A stretch of 64,000 bases of DNA from Puia dinghuensis (GTDB lineage Bacteria; Bacteroidota; Bacteroidia; Chitinophagales; Chitinophagaceae): NCBI RefSeq assembly GCF_014642875.1, contig NZ_BMJC01000001.1, positions 62,001-126,000 on the forward strand, given 5' to 3'. This document shows, piece after piece, positions 9,601-17,552 of this stretch; the stretch's first letter is position 1, and every line of letters starts with the position of its first letter. The notes below the pieces were generated by a model. That model was not told where the DNA came from and did not search any database. It was given only the letters and a program-made list of their open reading frames with translations. A program made the position numbers and the translations under genes.

Positions 9601-9915
9601 CACGAGTTTCCGGGCGAAGTGGGTGATGGTCCAGAAAAGGAAGAGAATGGACAGGCCGCTGGCGATGGCGCTCATGAAGTTGACGCCACGGGCGGCGGTC
9701 AGGGGGGTGTCGCCGAAGAGAATGATAAAGAAGCGACCCATGAGTACAAACAGGGGTGCGCCGGGGGGGTGGGGGATCTGGATCTTATAGCAACTGGATA
9801 CGAATTCGCCACAATCCCAAAAACTGCCGGTGGGCTCCATGGTCATGACAAAGACGGTGCACGCGATGAGTCCCACTATCCAGCCGACGATGTTGTTTAT
9901 TCTCTTAAAAGGCAT
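6658..9915 (-). CDS. DUF2723 polytopic membrane protein, candidate protein O-mannosyltransferase (copy A)
   Basis: The protein has 1085 aa. The N-terminal half is an array of roughly a dozen hydrophobic helices, and the soluble C-terminal half is presumably periplasmic. Near residues 30-55 it has GSFWDCGEF followed by HPPGAPLF. This is the acidic-motif-plus-HPPG signature of DUF2723, shared with animal TMEM260, which O-mannosylates receptor IPT domains. A lipid-linked sugar donor and exported acceptor proteins are therefore plausible but inferred. A paralogue (9930-13160) lies 14 nt upstream on the same strand with near-identical N-terminal sequence. A strong terminator follows. Confidence 0.8.
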   Translation of the reverse strand: MPFKRINNIVGWIVGLIACTVFVMTMEPTGSFWDCGEFVSSCYKIQIPHPPGAPLFVLMGRFFIILFGDTPLTAARGVNFMSAIASGLSILFLFWTITHFARKLVMGGSTSTEPDSKQTFSIMAAGVVGALAYAFTDSFWYSAVEGEVYASSAFFTALVFWAILKWEHHADERGSDKWIVFIFFMMGLSIGVHLLNLLTIPAIVMVYYFKRFKPTTWGTLLAFIMGCVITGIVQVVVIQYTIKGAGALDILFVNSFNLPFFMGFGFYFFLLTALLIWGLTLKSETLTATRIRIWVAAFILVILLPLLSSSSGGGSFVKIIVGLGAAWVAGYFIKKDALPKFKLTLWCFAFMLLGYSTYFTTMIRSNADPGVDMYNVDNPVSLVGYLSRDQYGDWPILYGPDFQDRAPRVEAGPLYVKGKDKYEVGGKVYNTDWGNTPSSHIFPRMWDGSNDRGQVDAYKAFGGVAEGENPTMFNNIKYFISYQNWVMFGRYFMWNFSGKQNDLQGFGNIRDGNAITGISFIDNWFLGDQSALPDTIRKNNKSYNRMFLLPIILGLIGLFYQAKRNKGDFWVTGLLFFFTGFAIVIYLNQAGYQPRERDYAYAGACYAFAIWIGLGVLWVKDILEKQAFKGRTDMANYAAAGLCFLAVPVLMGSQEWDDHDRSKKTLARDIGKDYLESCPPNAILFSFGDNDTYPLWYAQEVEGIRPDVRVMNYSLLGTDWYINQLRYKVNESGPTDVMFTPEQIQGNTRDAVVINPVNGFDQNKYYDMYDILKNVVGSDDPRYQTQSEEGDVYNFLPVRKLSVPVDNNLVRRNGTVMPGDSVVSELHLDINKSKNYLFKNELAVLAIIAANKWQRPICFNSTYELQDLGLDKYIRQNGLAGQLVPVEGKNSSYGFYNNELAYKNMMTKFGYGNAITPGVYYDEENRRHLNTIRAAHAQLALSLIDEGKKDSARNLLEHFDKSVYESNFPYGMTSNRGNQHDRISMSFLLACYQSGDLTLARKVSASVKKDLTQQMRYYASLGESMNNENLAVNAQMALQGKGGNLTDRQGGFAQDILSSYQMLLQLDDWEKQFSGKPSQVQQPAK

Positions 9916-9929
9916 TGGTGATGAAAATT

Positions 9930-12900
9930 TTAGGGGCGAAGATAAGTGTTTTGTTTTTCCCAGTCGTTGATCTGCATGAGCATACGATAGGTAGAAAGGA
10001 TGTCATTGGCAAAATATTTGGCCTGCAGGTCGGAAAGGTTGCCACCTTTACCCTGCAGGAGCATCTGGGCGCTGACGGCCAGCTGTTCGTCGCTCATCAG
10101 CGACTCGCTAAAGGAGTTGTAATAGCGCATCTGCTGGGTAAGGTCCTTTTTCAGGGAAGCGGACACTTTCCGGGCTAAAGCGCTGTCACCCGACATATAG
10201 CAGGCCTGGAGGAAGTCAAACGAGAAATAATCGTGCAGATTGCCCTGGTTGGAGGTCATCCCGTAGGGCATATTCGATTCCAGTACATTCTGGTCGTAGT
10301 GGTCCAGGATCTTGCGGGCGGAGTCCTTTTTACCTGCCATAGCGAGACCCATGGCCACCTGGGCGTGGGCGAACTTTATGCTGTTGAGATGGCGGCGGTT
10401 TTCCTCGTCATAGTAGACCCCGGGGGTGCCGGCGTTGCCATAGGCAAACTTCTCCATGATCGTCTTGTAGGCCGCGTCGTTATCCACGGTGCTGCCTACT
10501 ACCGGCACCAACTGGTAGGTCATGCCGCGAAGCCGGACATATTTGTCGAGGCCGAGCGCTTGCAGGTCTTGTGGAGAGGTGAAGCAGATGGGTCGTTTCC
10601 ATTTGCTGCCCGCGATGACGGCGAGCATGGCCAGGTCGTTCTTGAACAGATAGCGGCGGTCGGCGGGGATATCGATTTGTAATTCCGACCGGACGCTGTC
10701 GCCGGGGTGTACGGTACCCAGCTGCCGTACGGCGTTGGTATCCACCGGGATAGAGAACTTATGGGTTGGAAACAGGTTGAGCATCTGCCCGTTGTCGGCG
10801 AGTGTTGTATAGCGTTGGTCGTCGCTGCCGACGACATTTTTCAGCACATCGTAGAGATCGTAGTATTTGTTTTTGTCGTATCCCGGGATCTTATCGGTGA
10901 AGTAGGTGACGTTGCGTTTGTCGCCCATGATCTCTTCGGGGGTGAAGATGACGTCGAAGGAATCGCTCTGGTTGACCTTATAGCGCAGCTCGTTCATATA
11001 CCAGTCCGTCCCGAGCAGGGTGTTGACAATAACGCGGACGTCGGGGCGAATGCCTTCCACTTCCTGGGCGTACCAGAGGGGGTAGGTGTCGTTATCGCCA
11101 AAGGAGAAAAGCATGGCGTTTGGCGGGCAGGACTCGAGGTAGTCTTTTGCCAGATCGCGGGGGAGGGTCTTTTTGCTGCGATCGTGGTCATCCCATTCCT
11201 GGTTGCCCATCAGCACCGGTACGGCCAGGAAGCAGAGGCCTGCGGCGGCGTAGTTGGCGAGGGCGGGCTTTTTGAGGAAGCGGGTGAAGTATTGGGCGAC
11301 GGCGAGGACACCGAGACCGATCCAGACGGCGAAGGCGTATTCGGAGCCGGCGAAGGCATAGTCCCGTTCGCGTGGCTGGAGGCCGGCCTGGTTGAGATAG
11401 ATGACGATGGCGAAGCCGGTGAAGAAGAAGAGCAGCCCGGTGATGATGAAGTCGGGGCGCGCGCGCCAGGCGTGGAAGACGAGTCCGATGAGGCCCAGCA
11501 GCAGAGGGAGCATGTACATCCGGTTGTAGGACTTGTTCAGCGTGTGGATGGAGTCAGGCAGCTTGTTCTGGTCGCCGAGGCGGGCGTTGTCGATGAAGGG
11601 GATACCGGTGATCCAGTTGCCATCGCGGGGGTTGCCAAAGCCTTCGAGGTCGTTTTGTTTACCCGAGAAGTTCCACATAAAATAGCGGAGGTACATCCAG
11701 CCCACCTGGTAATTCATGAAGTATTTTATATTAAACCACATGGTGGGGTTGTCGTCGGCGGTCATCCCTGAGAACTCGCGATAGGTGTCGATCTCATGGC
11801 GATCGTTAGAGGTGCTCCACATGCGGGGGAAGAGGTGAGCCGAAGGGGTGTTGCCCCAGTCCATGATCATGGTCTTTCCGGCGACCTCGTATTTGTCTTT
11901 CCCTTTTGCATAGGAGCTGGGGCCTTCGATGGTGGGCGGCTGGTCGGTGAAATCGGGACCATAGAGGATGGGCCAGTCGCCATACTGGTCGCGGCTGAGG
12001 TAGCCGACGAGGCTCACGGGGTTGTCCACGTTATACATGTCCACCGGGACATCCGCGTTGCTGCGGATCATGGTGGTGAAGTAGGTGGAATAGCCCAGGA
12101 GCATAAAGGAAAAGCACCAGAGGCCGAGTTTGAAGAAAGGGAGGGCGTCTTTCTTTATGAAATAGCCGGCTATCCAGGCGCAGCCAAGGCCGATGCCCAG
12201 CTTGAAGATAGTGCTTACGATGCTGCCGCCGCCGCTGATGAGGACGGGGGCGGCGACGATGAGGATAAAAAGCATCAGCCAGAGGCGGATGCGGAACATC
12301 GTGACGGTCTCTCTTTTGAACAGGAGGCCCCAGGTGAGGAGGGCTGCTATCAGGACGAAATAAAATCCGAAGCCGGAGAAGAAAGGCAGGTTGAGGGAAT
12401 CGACAAAGAAGATGTCGAAGTTGCCGGCGCCTTTTATCGTGTATTGGATGACGACCACCTGTACGATGCCGGTGATGGCGCAGCCGATGACAAAGGCGAG
12501 CAGGGTGCCCCAGAGGGTGGGGCGATAGCGTTTGAAATAATAGACCATCACGATGGCGGGGATGGTCAGCAGGTTGAGCAGGTGGACGCCGATGGAAAGC
12601 CCCATCATAAAGAAGATGAAGATGATCCATTTGTCGGATCCGGCTTTGTCCGCCTGTTGCTCCCATTTGAGGATGGCCCAGAAGACGAGGGCGGTGAAGA
12701 AGGCGGAAGAGGCGTAGACTTCGCCTTCGACGGCGCTGTACCAGAAGGAGTCGCAGAAGGTATAGGCGATGGCGCCGACGACGCCGGCGGCCATGATGAG
12801 AAAGGTTTGTTGTTTGTCCGGTTCGGTGGTTGGCGTTGCCTTCATCACGAGTTTCCGGGCGAAGTGGGTGATGGTCCAGAACAGGAAGAGGATGGACATG

Positions 12901-13160
12901 CCGCTGGCCAGGGCGCTCATGAAGTTGACGCCACGGGCGGCAGTATGCGGGTTATCGCCAAAGAGGATGATGAAGAAGCGGCCCATCAGGGCGAACAGGG
13001 GTGCGCCGGGGGGGTGGGGTATTTCGAGCTTATAGCAGCTGGAGATGAATTCACCGCAGTCCCAGAAGCTGCCGGTGGCTTCCATGGTCATGACAAAGAC
13101 GGTTGTTGCGAAGAGGCCTGCTATCCATCCAACGATGTTGTTGACTTTGGTGAAGCGCAT
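9930..13160 (-). CDS. DUF2723 polytopic membrane protein, candidate protein O-mannosyltransferase (copy B)
   Basis: The 1076-aa paralogue is the first gene of the tandem pair. It keeps GSFWDCGEF, HPPGAPLF, the EGEVYASSAFF stretch, and the conserved soluble stretches CPPNAMLFSFGDNDTYP and VYYDEENRRHLN. Long blocks match copy A residue for residue in the membrane half, while the last 300 residues differ more. This suggests a tandem duplication followed by change of acceptor or partner specificity. The ends of both genes encode soluble helical TPR-like segments (AHAQ...GKKDSARKILDHYD). The GT-C assignment rests on family resemblance only. Confidence 0.8.
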   Translation of the reverse strand: MRFTKVNNIVGWIAGLFATTVFVMTMEATGSFWDCGEFISSCYKLEIPHPPGAPLFALMGRFFIILFGDNPHTAARGVNFMSALASGMSILFLFWTITHFARKLVMKATPTTEPDKQQTFLIMAAGVVGAIAYTFCDSFWYSAVEGEVYASSAFFTALVFWAILKWEQQADKAGSDKWIIFIFFMMGLSIGVHLLNLLTIPAIVMVYYFKRYRPTLWGTLLAFVIGCAITGIVQVVVIQYTIKGAGNFDIFFVDSLNLPFFSGFGFYFVLIAALLTWGLLFKRETVTMFRIRLWLMLFILIVAAPVLISGGGSIVSTIFKLGIGLGCAWIAGYFIKKDALPFFKLGLWCFSFMLLGYSTYFTTMIRSNADVPVDMYNVDNPVSLVGYLSRDQYGDWPILYGPDFTDQPPTIEGPSSYAKGKDKYEVAGKTMIMDWGNTPSAHLFPRMWSTSNDRHEIDTYREFSGMTADDNPTMWFNIKYFMNYQVGWMYLRYFMWNFSGKQNDLEGFGNPRDGNWITGIPFIDNARLGDQNKLPDSIHTLNKSYNRMYMLPLLLGLIGLVFHAWRARPDFIITGLLFFFTGFAIVIYLNQAGLQPRERDYAFAGSEYAFAVWIGLGVLAVAQYFTRFLKKPALANYAAAGLCFLAVPVLMGNQEWDDHDRSKKTLPRDLAKDYLESCPPNAMLFSFGDNDTYPLWYAQEVEGIRPDVRVIVNTLLGTDWYMNELRYKVNQSDSFDVIFTPEEIMGDKRNVTYFTDKIPGYDKNKYYDLYDVLKNVVGSDDQRYTTLADNGQMLNLFPTHKFSIPVDTNAVRQLGTVHPGDSVRSELQIDIPADRRYLFKNDLAMLAVIAGSKWKRPICFTSPQDLQALGLDKYVRLRGMTYQLVPVVGSTVDNDAAYKTIMEKFAYGNAGTPGVYYDEENRRHLNSIKFAHAQVAMGLAMAGKKDSARKILDHYDQNVLESNMPYGMTSNQGNLHDYFSFDFLQACYMSGDSALARKVSASLKKDLTQQMRYYNSFSESLMSDEQLAVSAQMLLQGKGGNLSDLQAKYFANDILSTYRMLMQINDWEKQNTYLRP

Positions 13161-13258
13161 GGGGGGCTGTTTCTACTTTTTGGCCACGAATTAAGGCCAA
13201 TTAGGGGAATTTTCCGAATATGGGGGTGTATTTTTTGCTAACATACTGTTATTCACCC

Positions 13259-14080
13259 TTATTCGAAGAAGACTTTGACGGTTTGGTAGAAGAGGCGGCT
13301 TTGGAGGTATTGGTTCTGGGATTGTTCGGTGAAATCCTGTAAGCCGAAGAGGCCGGCGGCATTGCCTTTCTGGATGGCGATCTCGAGGTAGCCGGCGGAG
13401 TTGAAGAGCGCCAGTTTCTCGCCTTCCTGGACGTCGGCGTAGGTCTCGCTTATTTTATCGATAGTTTCGTCGCGTTTGAAGACGATGCGGAAGCTGCGGC
13501 CTTTGCGGCGCTGTTCGAATTCCTCGCGGGTTATGTTGACGATGACGTTTTCGAAGTGATCGATGAAGATGATCTGTCCTTCTATCCAGTTATCGCCGAA
13601 TACGGGTCGCAGGTGGTTCTTCTCCGTAAAGGTGGCGTCGGGGGTCCCGATGGTCAACAGTCCGGCGCCTTTTGCCAGTTTCGAGATGGCCTGGCCCATG
13701 ATGCGGACGCAGTGGAGGGTGTTCTTGACGGCTGTTTTGTCGAGGGGCAGACCGATGACCATTTCGGGCCGGCCTTCGAGGATCATATTGAGCAGGCCGT
13801 TGTCGGCGCAGAGCAGGTATTGTTCTTTATGAAAGGCGAGCAGCAACTGTTCGGGCTTTTTCTCGAAGAGGTTGACCAATATAATATGATAGGTGAAGGG
13901 CGGGAAGTGGCGGATGGCGTTGCGGCAGACATAGGCGGCCTGGGGATAGTTGAAGGGGGACAGCTCGTGGGAGATGTCCATCATTTGGAAGGCGGGGTCC
14001 AGTTGCAGGAGTTGGCCTTTTATAGCCCCAATGAGATAGTCTTTATGACCGATATCTGATGTCAGGGTGATTAAGGCCAT
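13259..14080 (-). CDS. SAM hydroxide adenosyltransferase (DUF62 family)
   Basis: The 273-aa product matches the DUF62/SAM-hydrolase fold, in the same superfamily as fluorinases and chlorinases. In this family water attacks S-adenosylmethionine to give adenosine and methionine. ITLTSDIGHKDYLIGAIKG at the N-terminus carries the conserved Asp. MDISHELSPFN, CADNGLLN and the C-terminal DHFENVIVNIT motif also fit the family. It is cytoplasmic with no signal peptide. The gene starts 5 nt after the stop of the SDR gene and is probably co-transcribed with it. The physiological role of these hydrolases remains unclear. Confidence 0.88.
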   Translation of the reverse strand: MALITLTSDIGHKDYLIGAIKGQLLQLDPAFQMMDISHELSPFNYPQAAYVCRNAIRHFPPFTYHIILVNLFEKKPEQLLLAFHKEQYLLCADNGLLNMILEGRPEMVIGLPLDKTAVKNTLHCVRIMGQAISKLAKGAGLLTIGTPDATFTEKNHLRPVFGDNWIEGQIIFIDHFENVIVNITREEFEQRRKGRSFRIVFKRDETIDKISETYADVQEGEKLALFNSAGYLEIAIQKGNAAGLFGLQDFTEQSQNQYLQSRLFYQTVKVFFE

Positions 14081-14085
14081 GCCGG

Positions 14086-14895
14086 TTATTTAACAAACTC
14101 CCCTTTCTTGTTATAATAATGTTTATAGGTGAGCCTGTCGGCGAGGGAGGGAGCCATTTTGTTGATGAGCACGGTGACCTTCCCGAGAAAGGTGAGCACC
14201 AGGGTGCGTTTGCGGCGTTGGATGGCGCGCAGGATGTGGCGGGCGCAGTCTTCGGCGCTCATCAGGCTGCTTTCGTTGAGGACGGTTTCGCCACGGGCGT
14301 CGCCGTGTGAGTCGAGGGCGGCGAAGCGTATATTGGAGGCTGTGAAACCCGGGCAGACCCACATGACGTGGACGCCGCTGTGTAGCATTTCGGTTCGGAG
14401 GGATTCCAGCCAGCCCTGGAGGGCGAATTTCGAGGCCGAATAGGCGCTCCTGCCCGGCAGGCCGCGATAACCCGCGGTGGATGAGACGCCGACGATGACT
14501 CCCTTGTTCTGCAGGATGGAAGGCAGGGCGTATTTCGTACAGTATACGGCGCCGAGGAAATTGATCTCCATCACCTTCCGGGTGACTTTTGTATCGCAAT
14601 CCGTAAACAGGGCGCGCATGGAGATGCCGGCATTATTGATAAGAATGTCGATGCCGCCAAAGGTGTCGACGGTGGATTCGATGAAGCGGCGGCATTCTTC
14701 TTCGTCGCTGACGTCACAGGCTACGGCGTGGAGGCCGACCCGGGAGTATTCCATCTGCAGGGTATAGATCTTGTCATGGCTGCGGCCGCAGGTGGCGACT
14801 TTTGCCCCGAGGGGGATAAGGGATTCTATCAGCGCTTTGCCAATGCCGTCGCTGCCTCCTGTGATCACGACTACTTTATCCTGGAAGAAAGACAT
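14086..14895 (-). CDS. SDR-family NAD(P)-dependent oxidoreductase
   Basis: A 269-aa classical short-chain dehydrogenase. It has the cofactor glycine motif TGGSDGIG at residues 11-18, the NNAGIS motif near 88, the catalytic Ser in VSSTAGYRG, and YSASK near 153-157. The C-terminal tail (NKMAPSLADRLTYKH) suggests membrane association, as in DltE-like SDRs. The substrate cannot be read from sequence. It is first in a two-gene unit with the SAM hydrolase and is preceded by a perfect -7 box (TACTTTTG). Confidence 0.85.
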   Translation of the reverse strand: MSFFQDKVVVITGGSDGIGKALIESLIPLGAKVATCGRSHDKIYTLQMEYSRVGLHAVACDVSDEEECRRFIESTVDTFGGIDILINNAGISMRALFTDCDTKVTRKVMEINFLGAVYCTKYALPSILQNKGVIVGVSSTAGYRGLPGRSAYSASKFALQGWLESLRTEMLHSGVHVMWVCPGFTASNIRFAALDSHGDARGETVLNESSLMSAEDCARHILRAIQRRKRTLVLTFLGKVTVLINKMAPSLADRLTYKHYYNKKGEFVK

Positions 14896-14925
14896 GAATG
14901 GTTGAATGGTTGATGGTTATTGTGG

Positions 14926-14933
14926 CAAAAGTA
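14926..14933 (-). promoter_or_regulatory. -7 box of the SDR/SAM-hydrolase unit
   Basis: TACTTTTG on the minus strand matches TAnnTTTG exactly. The ATG is 30 nt downstream. No clear -33 TTG is present at the usual distance. Confidence 0.45.
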
Positions 14934-14998
14934 AGCTACAAAAACCTAAAAACCATGTCGTCGTAAGAAGAACGGCAGCGACGGGGCAAAGAAGGGAA

Positions 14999-15493
14999 TT
15001 ATTTTTTGAACAAGACCAGCTGTCCAAGATGGTACTGGACGTGTCCTGCCCGGTTGATGACGACGGAGAACCGGTTGCGGTGGGGTTCTTTTGCGTAGTC
15101 TTCGTCTGAAACGGCGGTGTGTTTTTGCAGCCATTCTTCCGGTGTCCAGCTCTTGAGGGCGTCGGTCAAATGCTGGTTGATGGTCATCCAACTATTGCGC
15201 AGGTCGCGGTAAGACGGAAGCGTCGCTGCGGGGTTGTCCGGGGTGGTGACGAACAGGGCGTCCAGGTGTGGGTAGAGCCGGTCGCCGAGGCCCAGCAGGG
15301 GCAACATACGGTCGTGTACGGCGGTGAGGTGGCCGAGCAGATAGACGACCCGGTTCTTGCCGGGAGAAATAGTTTTTTCGAGCTCTTCATCCGTACAGGC
15401 GTCGAAAAAGGCGGTGGCCCTTGTTATCGCCTGATTCCAGGTGTGGAGGCCGGTGGAGACAAAGAGATCCTGTTGGGTGGTGGTGGTTGTCAT
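14999..15493 (-). CDS. DinB-family protein
   Basis: A 164-aa four-helix-bundle protein of the DinB/YfiT metal-binding superfamily. Candidate metal-ligand histidines appear in LLGHLTAVHDRM (about residues 56-67) and in the C-terminal HVQYHLGQLVLF. Members include thiol-S-transferases; the substrate is unknown. I chose the ATG at 15493, just before a Thr-run, because an upstream in-frame start would add an unrelated leader. Convergent or overlapping genes are absent; the lipoprotein gene lies 47 nt upstream on the same strand. Confidence 0.8.
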   Translation of the reverse strand: MTTTTTQQDLFVSTGLHTWNQAITRATAFFDACTDEELEKTISPGKNRVVYLLGHLTAVHDRMLPLLGLGDRLYPHLDALFVTTPDNPAATLPSYRDLRNSWMTINQHLTDALKSWTPEEWLQKHTAVSDEDYAKEPHRNRFSVVINRAGHVQYHLGQLVLFKK

Positions 15494-15540
15494 GTTATGG
15501 TATTGTAATGGTAGCCATAACAAGGGGGTGGCGGAATTGT

Positions 15541-16425
15541 TTAGAATGCCTTTAGTGCCGGGGTGGATGCCTGGCCGCGGGCGAGCTGGACGACCTGCCA
15601 GGTTTGGGTTTGTCTGAAGAGTTGTTTTCTGCCGCCGCCACCGCCGATGAGGGAGCCGGTGCCTATGGAGATGCCGAGGCCGCCGCCGCTGCCAAAGGAG
15701 CCGAAGCCTACGCCACCGCCGACGCCGATGTCGGGTCCGCCGCCGTTACCTCTTGGGACGCGGGCATCCGGGGGCAACCCTTCGATGAAGATGCCGACGG
15801 CTACGCTGTTGGCGGCGTAGGACGAGGATGGGTTATGATTGGGGAAGAGGATAGTGAGAGGAAGCGAGGCCTCATAGATAAGTTCGCCCTGGTTGTTGTA
15901 GTCGAGGCGCATGTTGATACCCTGCGGGTTGTCGTCGCCGTAGGTGTAGTTGGGGATGCTGTCCCTGCTGAAGCCGTACAGGGCGTAGACTTTTTTGTCT
16001 TCGAGGGTGACGGGTTTGTTGTTCTTATTGCGATCGGGCTGGGCCTCTTCCATGATCCTTCTGTCGCGATCGTTGCGGGTGTCGAGGGGGTAGCCGATGC
16101 CGACGGCCTCGGATTCGCTCTTATCGCCTTTTGTGTTGACCCAGACGGTCATGCCGCCCTGGATGATCTTTTGCTGGGTCTGTGGATTCCTTGTCGAGAG
16201 CAGGATATAGAGGTTGTCCGCGTCGTTGGTGACGGAGTAGCTGATCTTTTCCGAGGAGATGGTATAGGGGAGTGGTCTTTTCCAGTCGTTGTCGCGGCCG
16301 TCGATGGTGAGGGGTTGGGTTTGCCAGGTGGTGGGGCCGGGGTCGGATGTTTCGGCCTTGTGCGAGGAGCTGCAGGATGCCAGCAGGGTGACGGCTGCAA
16401 TGGATATGAGCGAGGGTAGCTTCAT
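15541..16425 (-). CDS. lipoprotein with a CBM9/DOMON-like beta-sandwich and a Gly-rich tail
   Basis: The 294-aa product begins with a type II signal peptide ending in the lipobox LLAS-C (Cys near residue 17). The body has LTIDGRDNDW and YSVTNDADNLYILLST, a pattern typical of CBM9-like/DOMON sandwich domains that bind sugars or haem. Near the C-terminus is a glycine-rich segment (about residues 225-265) made of G, S, F and I. It is probably anchored in the outer membrane. A perfect -7 box (TATCTTTG) precedes the start at 16425. The function is not assigned. Confidence 0.65.
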   Translation of the reverse strand: MKLPSLISIAAVTLLASCSSSHKAETSDPGPTTWQTQPLTIDGRDNDWKRPLPYTISSEKISYSVTNDADNLYILLSTRNPQTQQKIIQGGMTVWVNTKGDKSESEAVGIGYPLDTRNDRDRRIMEEAQPDRNKNNKPVTLEDKKVYALYGFSRDSIPNYTYGDDNPQGINMRLDYNNQGELIYEASLPLTILFPNHNPSSSYAANSVAVGIFIEGLPPDARVPRGNGGGPDIGVGGGVGFGSFGSGGGLGISIGTGSLIGGGGGRKQLFRQTQTWQVVQLARGQASTPALKAF

Positions 16426-16444
16426 GCTTGTGTTTGAATAATTA

Positions 16445-16452
16445 CAAAGATA
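16445..16452 (-). promoter_or_regulatory. -7 box of the CBM9-like lipoprotein gene
   Basis: TATCTTTG on the minus strand is an exact TAnnTTTG match ending 19 nt before the ATG at 16425. It gives a short leader and supports that start. No good -33 element was seen. Confidence 0.45.
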
Positions 16453-16479
16453 CCCTCGCATTTGTTAAGGAACCGTTAC

Positions 16480-17436
16480 TTACCAGCGATCGAGGCCCAG
16501 GAGTTTGCGGCCCAGGGGGGAGAGTTCGGCGGTGGTGTAGCGGGTCTGCTCCCAGTAGCGCGGGTCGCCGGGGAAAGCGTAGCTTTCGGGGGCAATGCGG
16601 TCGCGCCAACTCCGGATGCGCCATTGGCGAAGGGGTTCGTTGTCTTCTTCGGCGGGCATCATGGAGATGTACTGGGCGATGCGGACCTTGTCTTTGCTGC
16701 GATTGGGACGAATACCATGTGGCTGGGAGCTGTTGAAGATGAGCAGATCGCCGGCCTCGAGCTTTACTTTGACGAGATCGAAGCCCGTGGTGTCCGGTTT
16801 GAAGTGATCGCGGTCTTCCGGCTGTGTAAGCTTCCAGGAGTCATAGGTGCGGAAGAGGTCGGGGATGCATTGGAATCCGCCCATATTTTCGTCGGTTTGG
16901 TCGGCGAGGGCAAGGACACCCTGTACATTCTGCGGTTTTGTTTCGGGATCGTAGTCCCAGTGGATAAAGCCTTTGTATTCGAAGCCTGGGCGGAGGGGGA
17001 AGTTGAGGTTGGCGCGGTCGATGGTGACCCAGAGTTTTTCGGTGCCCCAGATGTCGGTGAATGCGGCATGGACGCGGGGCATCTGGCGGTTGTTCCAGAG
17101 TTGTTGATGGTTATATACTTCGACCATCCCGGTGTTGGTGAGCTCTTTCATCTGCATCTCGGCGCGGGGTGGGGTGTACCAGGATTCGGGGTTGGCCGGG
17201 TCTTTTTCTTCGAATTCCCAGAGGAAGCAGGCGGTTTCGGCTACCTGCTCCCGGGGGACGGCGTTTTTGACGATGACGTAGCCGTTGTGCAGCCAGAATT
17301 CCCAGTCGGCGGCGGTGAGGACTCTTAACGGGGGGCCGTCGAGGGTTCGGCGGAGGTTGATGCTGCTGCTGGTCGCGGTGGAGGGGTTGCCGGGGATGTC
17401 TTTGTGGGCGTTATCGGGAATCGTAGAGGGGGCCAT
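16480..17436 (-). CDS. phytanoyl-CoA dioxygenase (PhyH)-like Fe(II)/2-oxoglutarate oxygenase
   Basis: The 318-aa product has the double-stranded beta-helix oxygenase pattern. The metal triad is consistent with HWDYD near residue 165 (GFIHWDYDPETKP) and a distal His in SQPHGIRPNRSKDKVRIAQY near 250-265, whose arginine would hold 2-oxoglutarate. The substrate is unknown. The frame is open 108 codons further upstream, but that part would run into the divergent AraC gene. The ATG at 17436, with a -7-like box 4 nt before it, is the better start. The AraC regulator across the 116-nt divergent space is a likely regulator. Confidence 0.8.
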   Translation of the reverse strand: MAPSTIPDNAHKDIPGNPSTATSSSINLRRTLDGPPLRVLTAADWEFWLHNGYVIVKNAVPREQVAETACFLWEFEEKDPANPESWYTPPRAEMQMKELTNTGMVEVYNHQQLWNNRQMPRVHAAFTDIWGTEKLWVTIDRANLNFPLRPGFEYKGFIHWDYDPETKPQNVQGVLALADQTDENMGGFQCIPDLFRTYDSWKLTQPEDRDHFKPDTTGFDLVKVKLEAGDLLIFNSSQPHGIRPNRSKDKVRIAQYISMMPAEEDNEPLRQWRIRSWRDRIAPESYAFPGDPRYWEQTRYTTAELSPLGRKLLGLDRW

Positions 17437-17440
17437 ATGA

Positions 17441-17449
17441 CAAATTTTA
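17441..17449 (-). promoter_or_regulatory. -7-like box 4 nt before the PhyH-like gene
   Basis: TAAAATTTG on the minus strand is one base longer than TAnnTTTG and is followed by 4 nt and the ATG. It predicts a leaderless transcript. No -33 element is clear. Confidence 0.35.
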
Positions 17450-17540
17450 TGAGGCAAAGTTGAGGGATCGGGCTGGGGGCGGCAACAGCCCGGTTGACCA
17501 GTTTTTGCTCTGTATTGACCGATTTTGAGTGTTTTTTCGG

Positions 17541-17548
17541 TAATTTCA
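17541..17548 (+). promoter_or_regulatory. -7 box 4 nt before the AraC gene
   Basis: TAATTTCA is followed by GTAT and the ATG at 17553. A TTG at 17515-17517 lies 23 nt upstream of the box, at the long end of the usual spacing. The predicted transcript is leaderless. Confidence 0.4.
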
Positions 17549-17552
17549 GTAT

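Noticed and set aside
13180-13200. TTGGCC / GGCCAA hairpin upstream of the second DUF2723 gene
   Set aside because: The stem is only 6 bp, there is no T-run, and it lies in a leader region; too weak for a terminator or riboswitch.
11796-13241. 481-codon open frame opposite the second DUF2723 gene
   Set aside because: It mirrors codon-position bias of the real gene, has no family resemblance, and the minus-strand frame is a clear DUF2723 protein.
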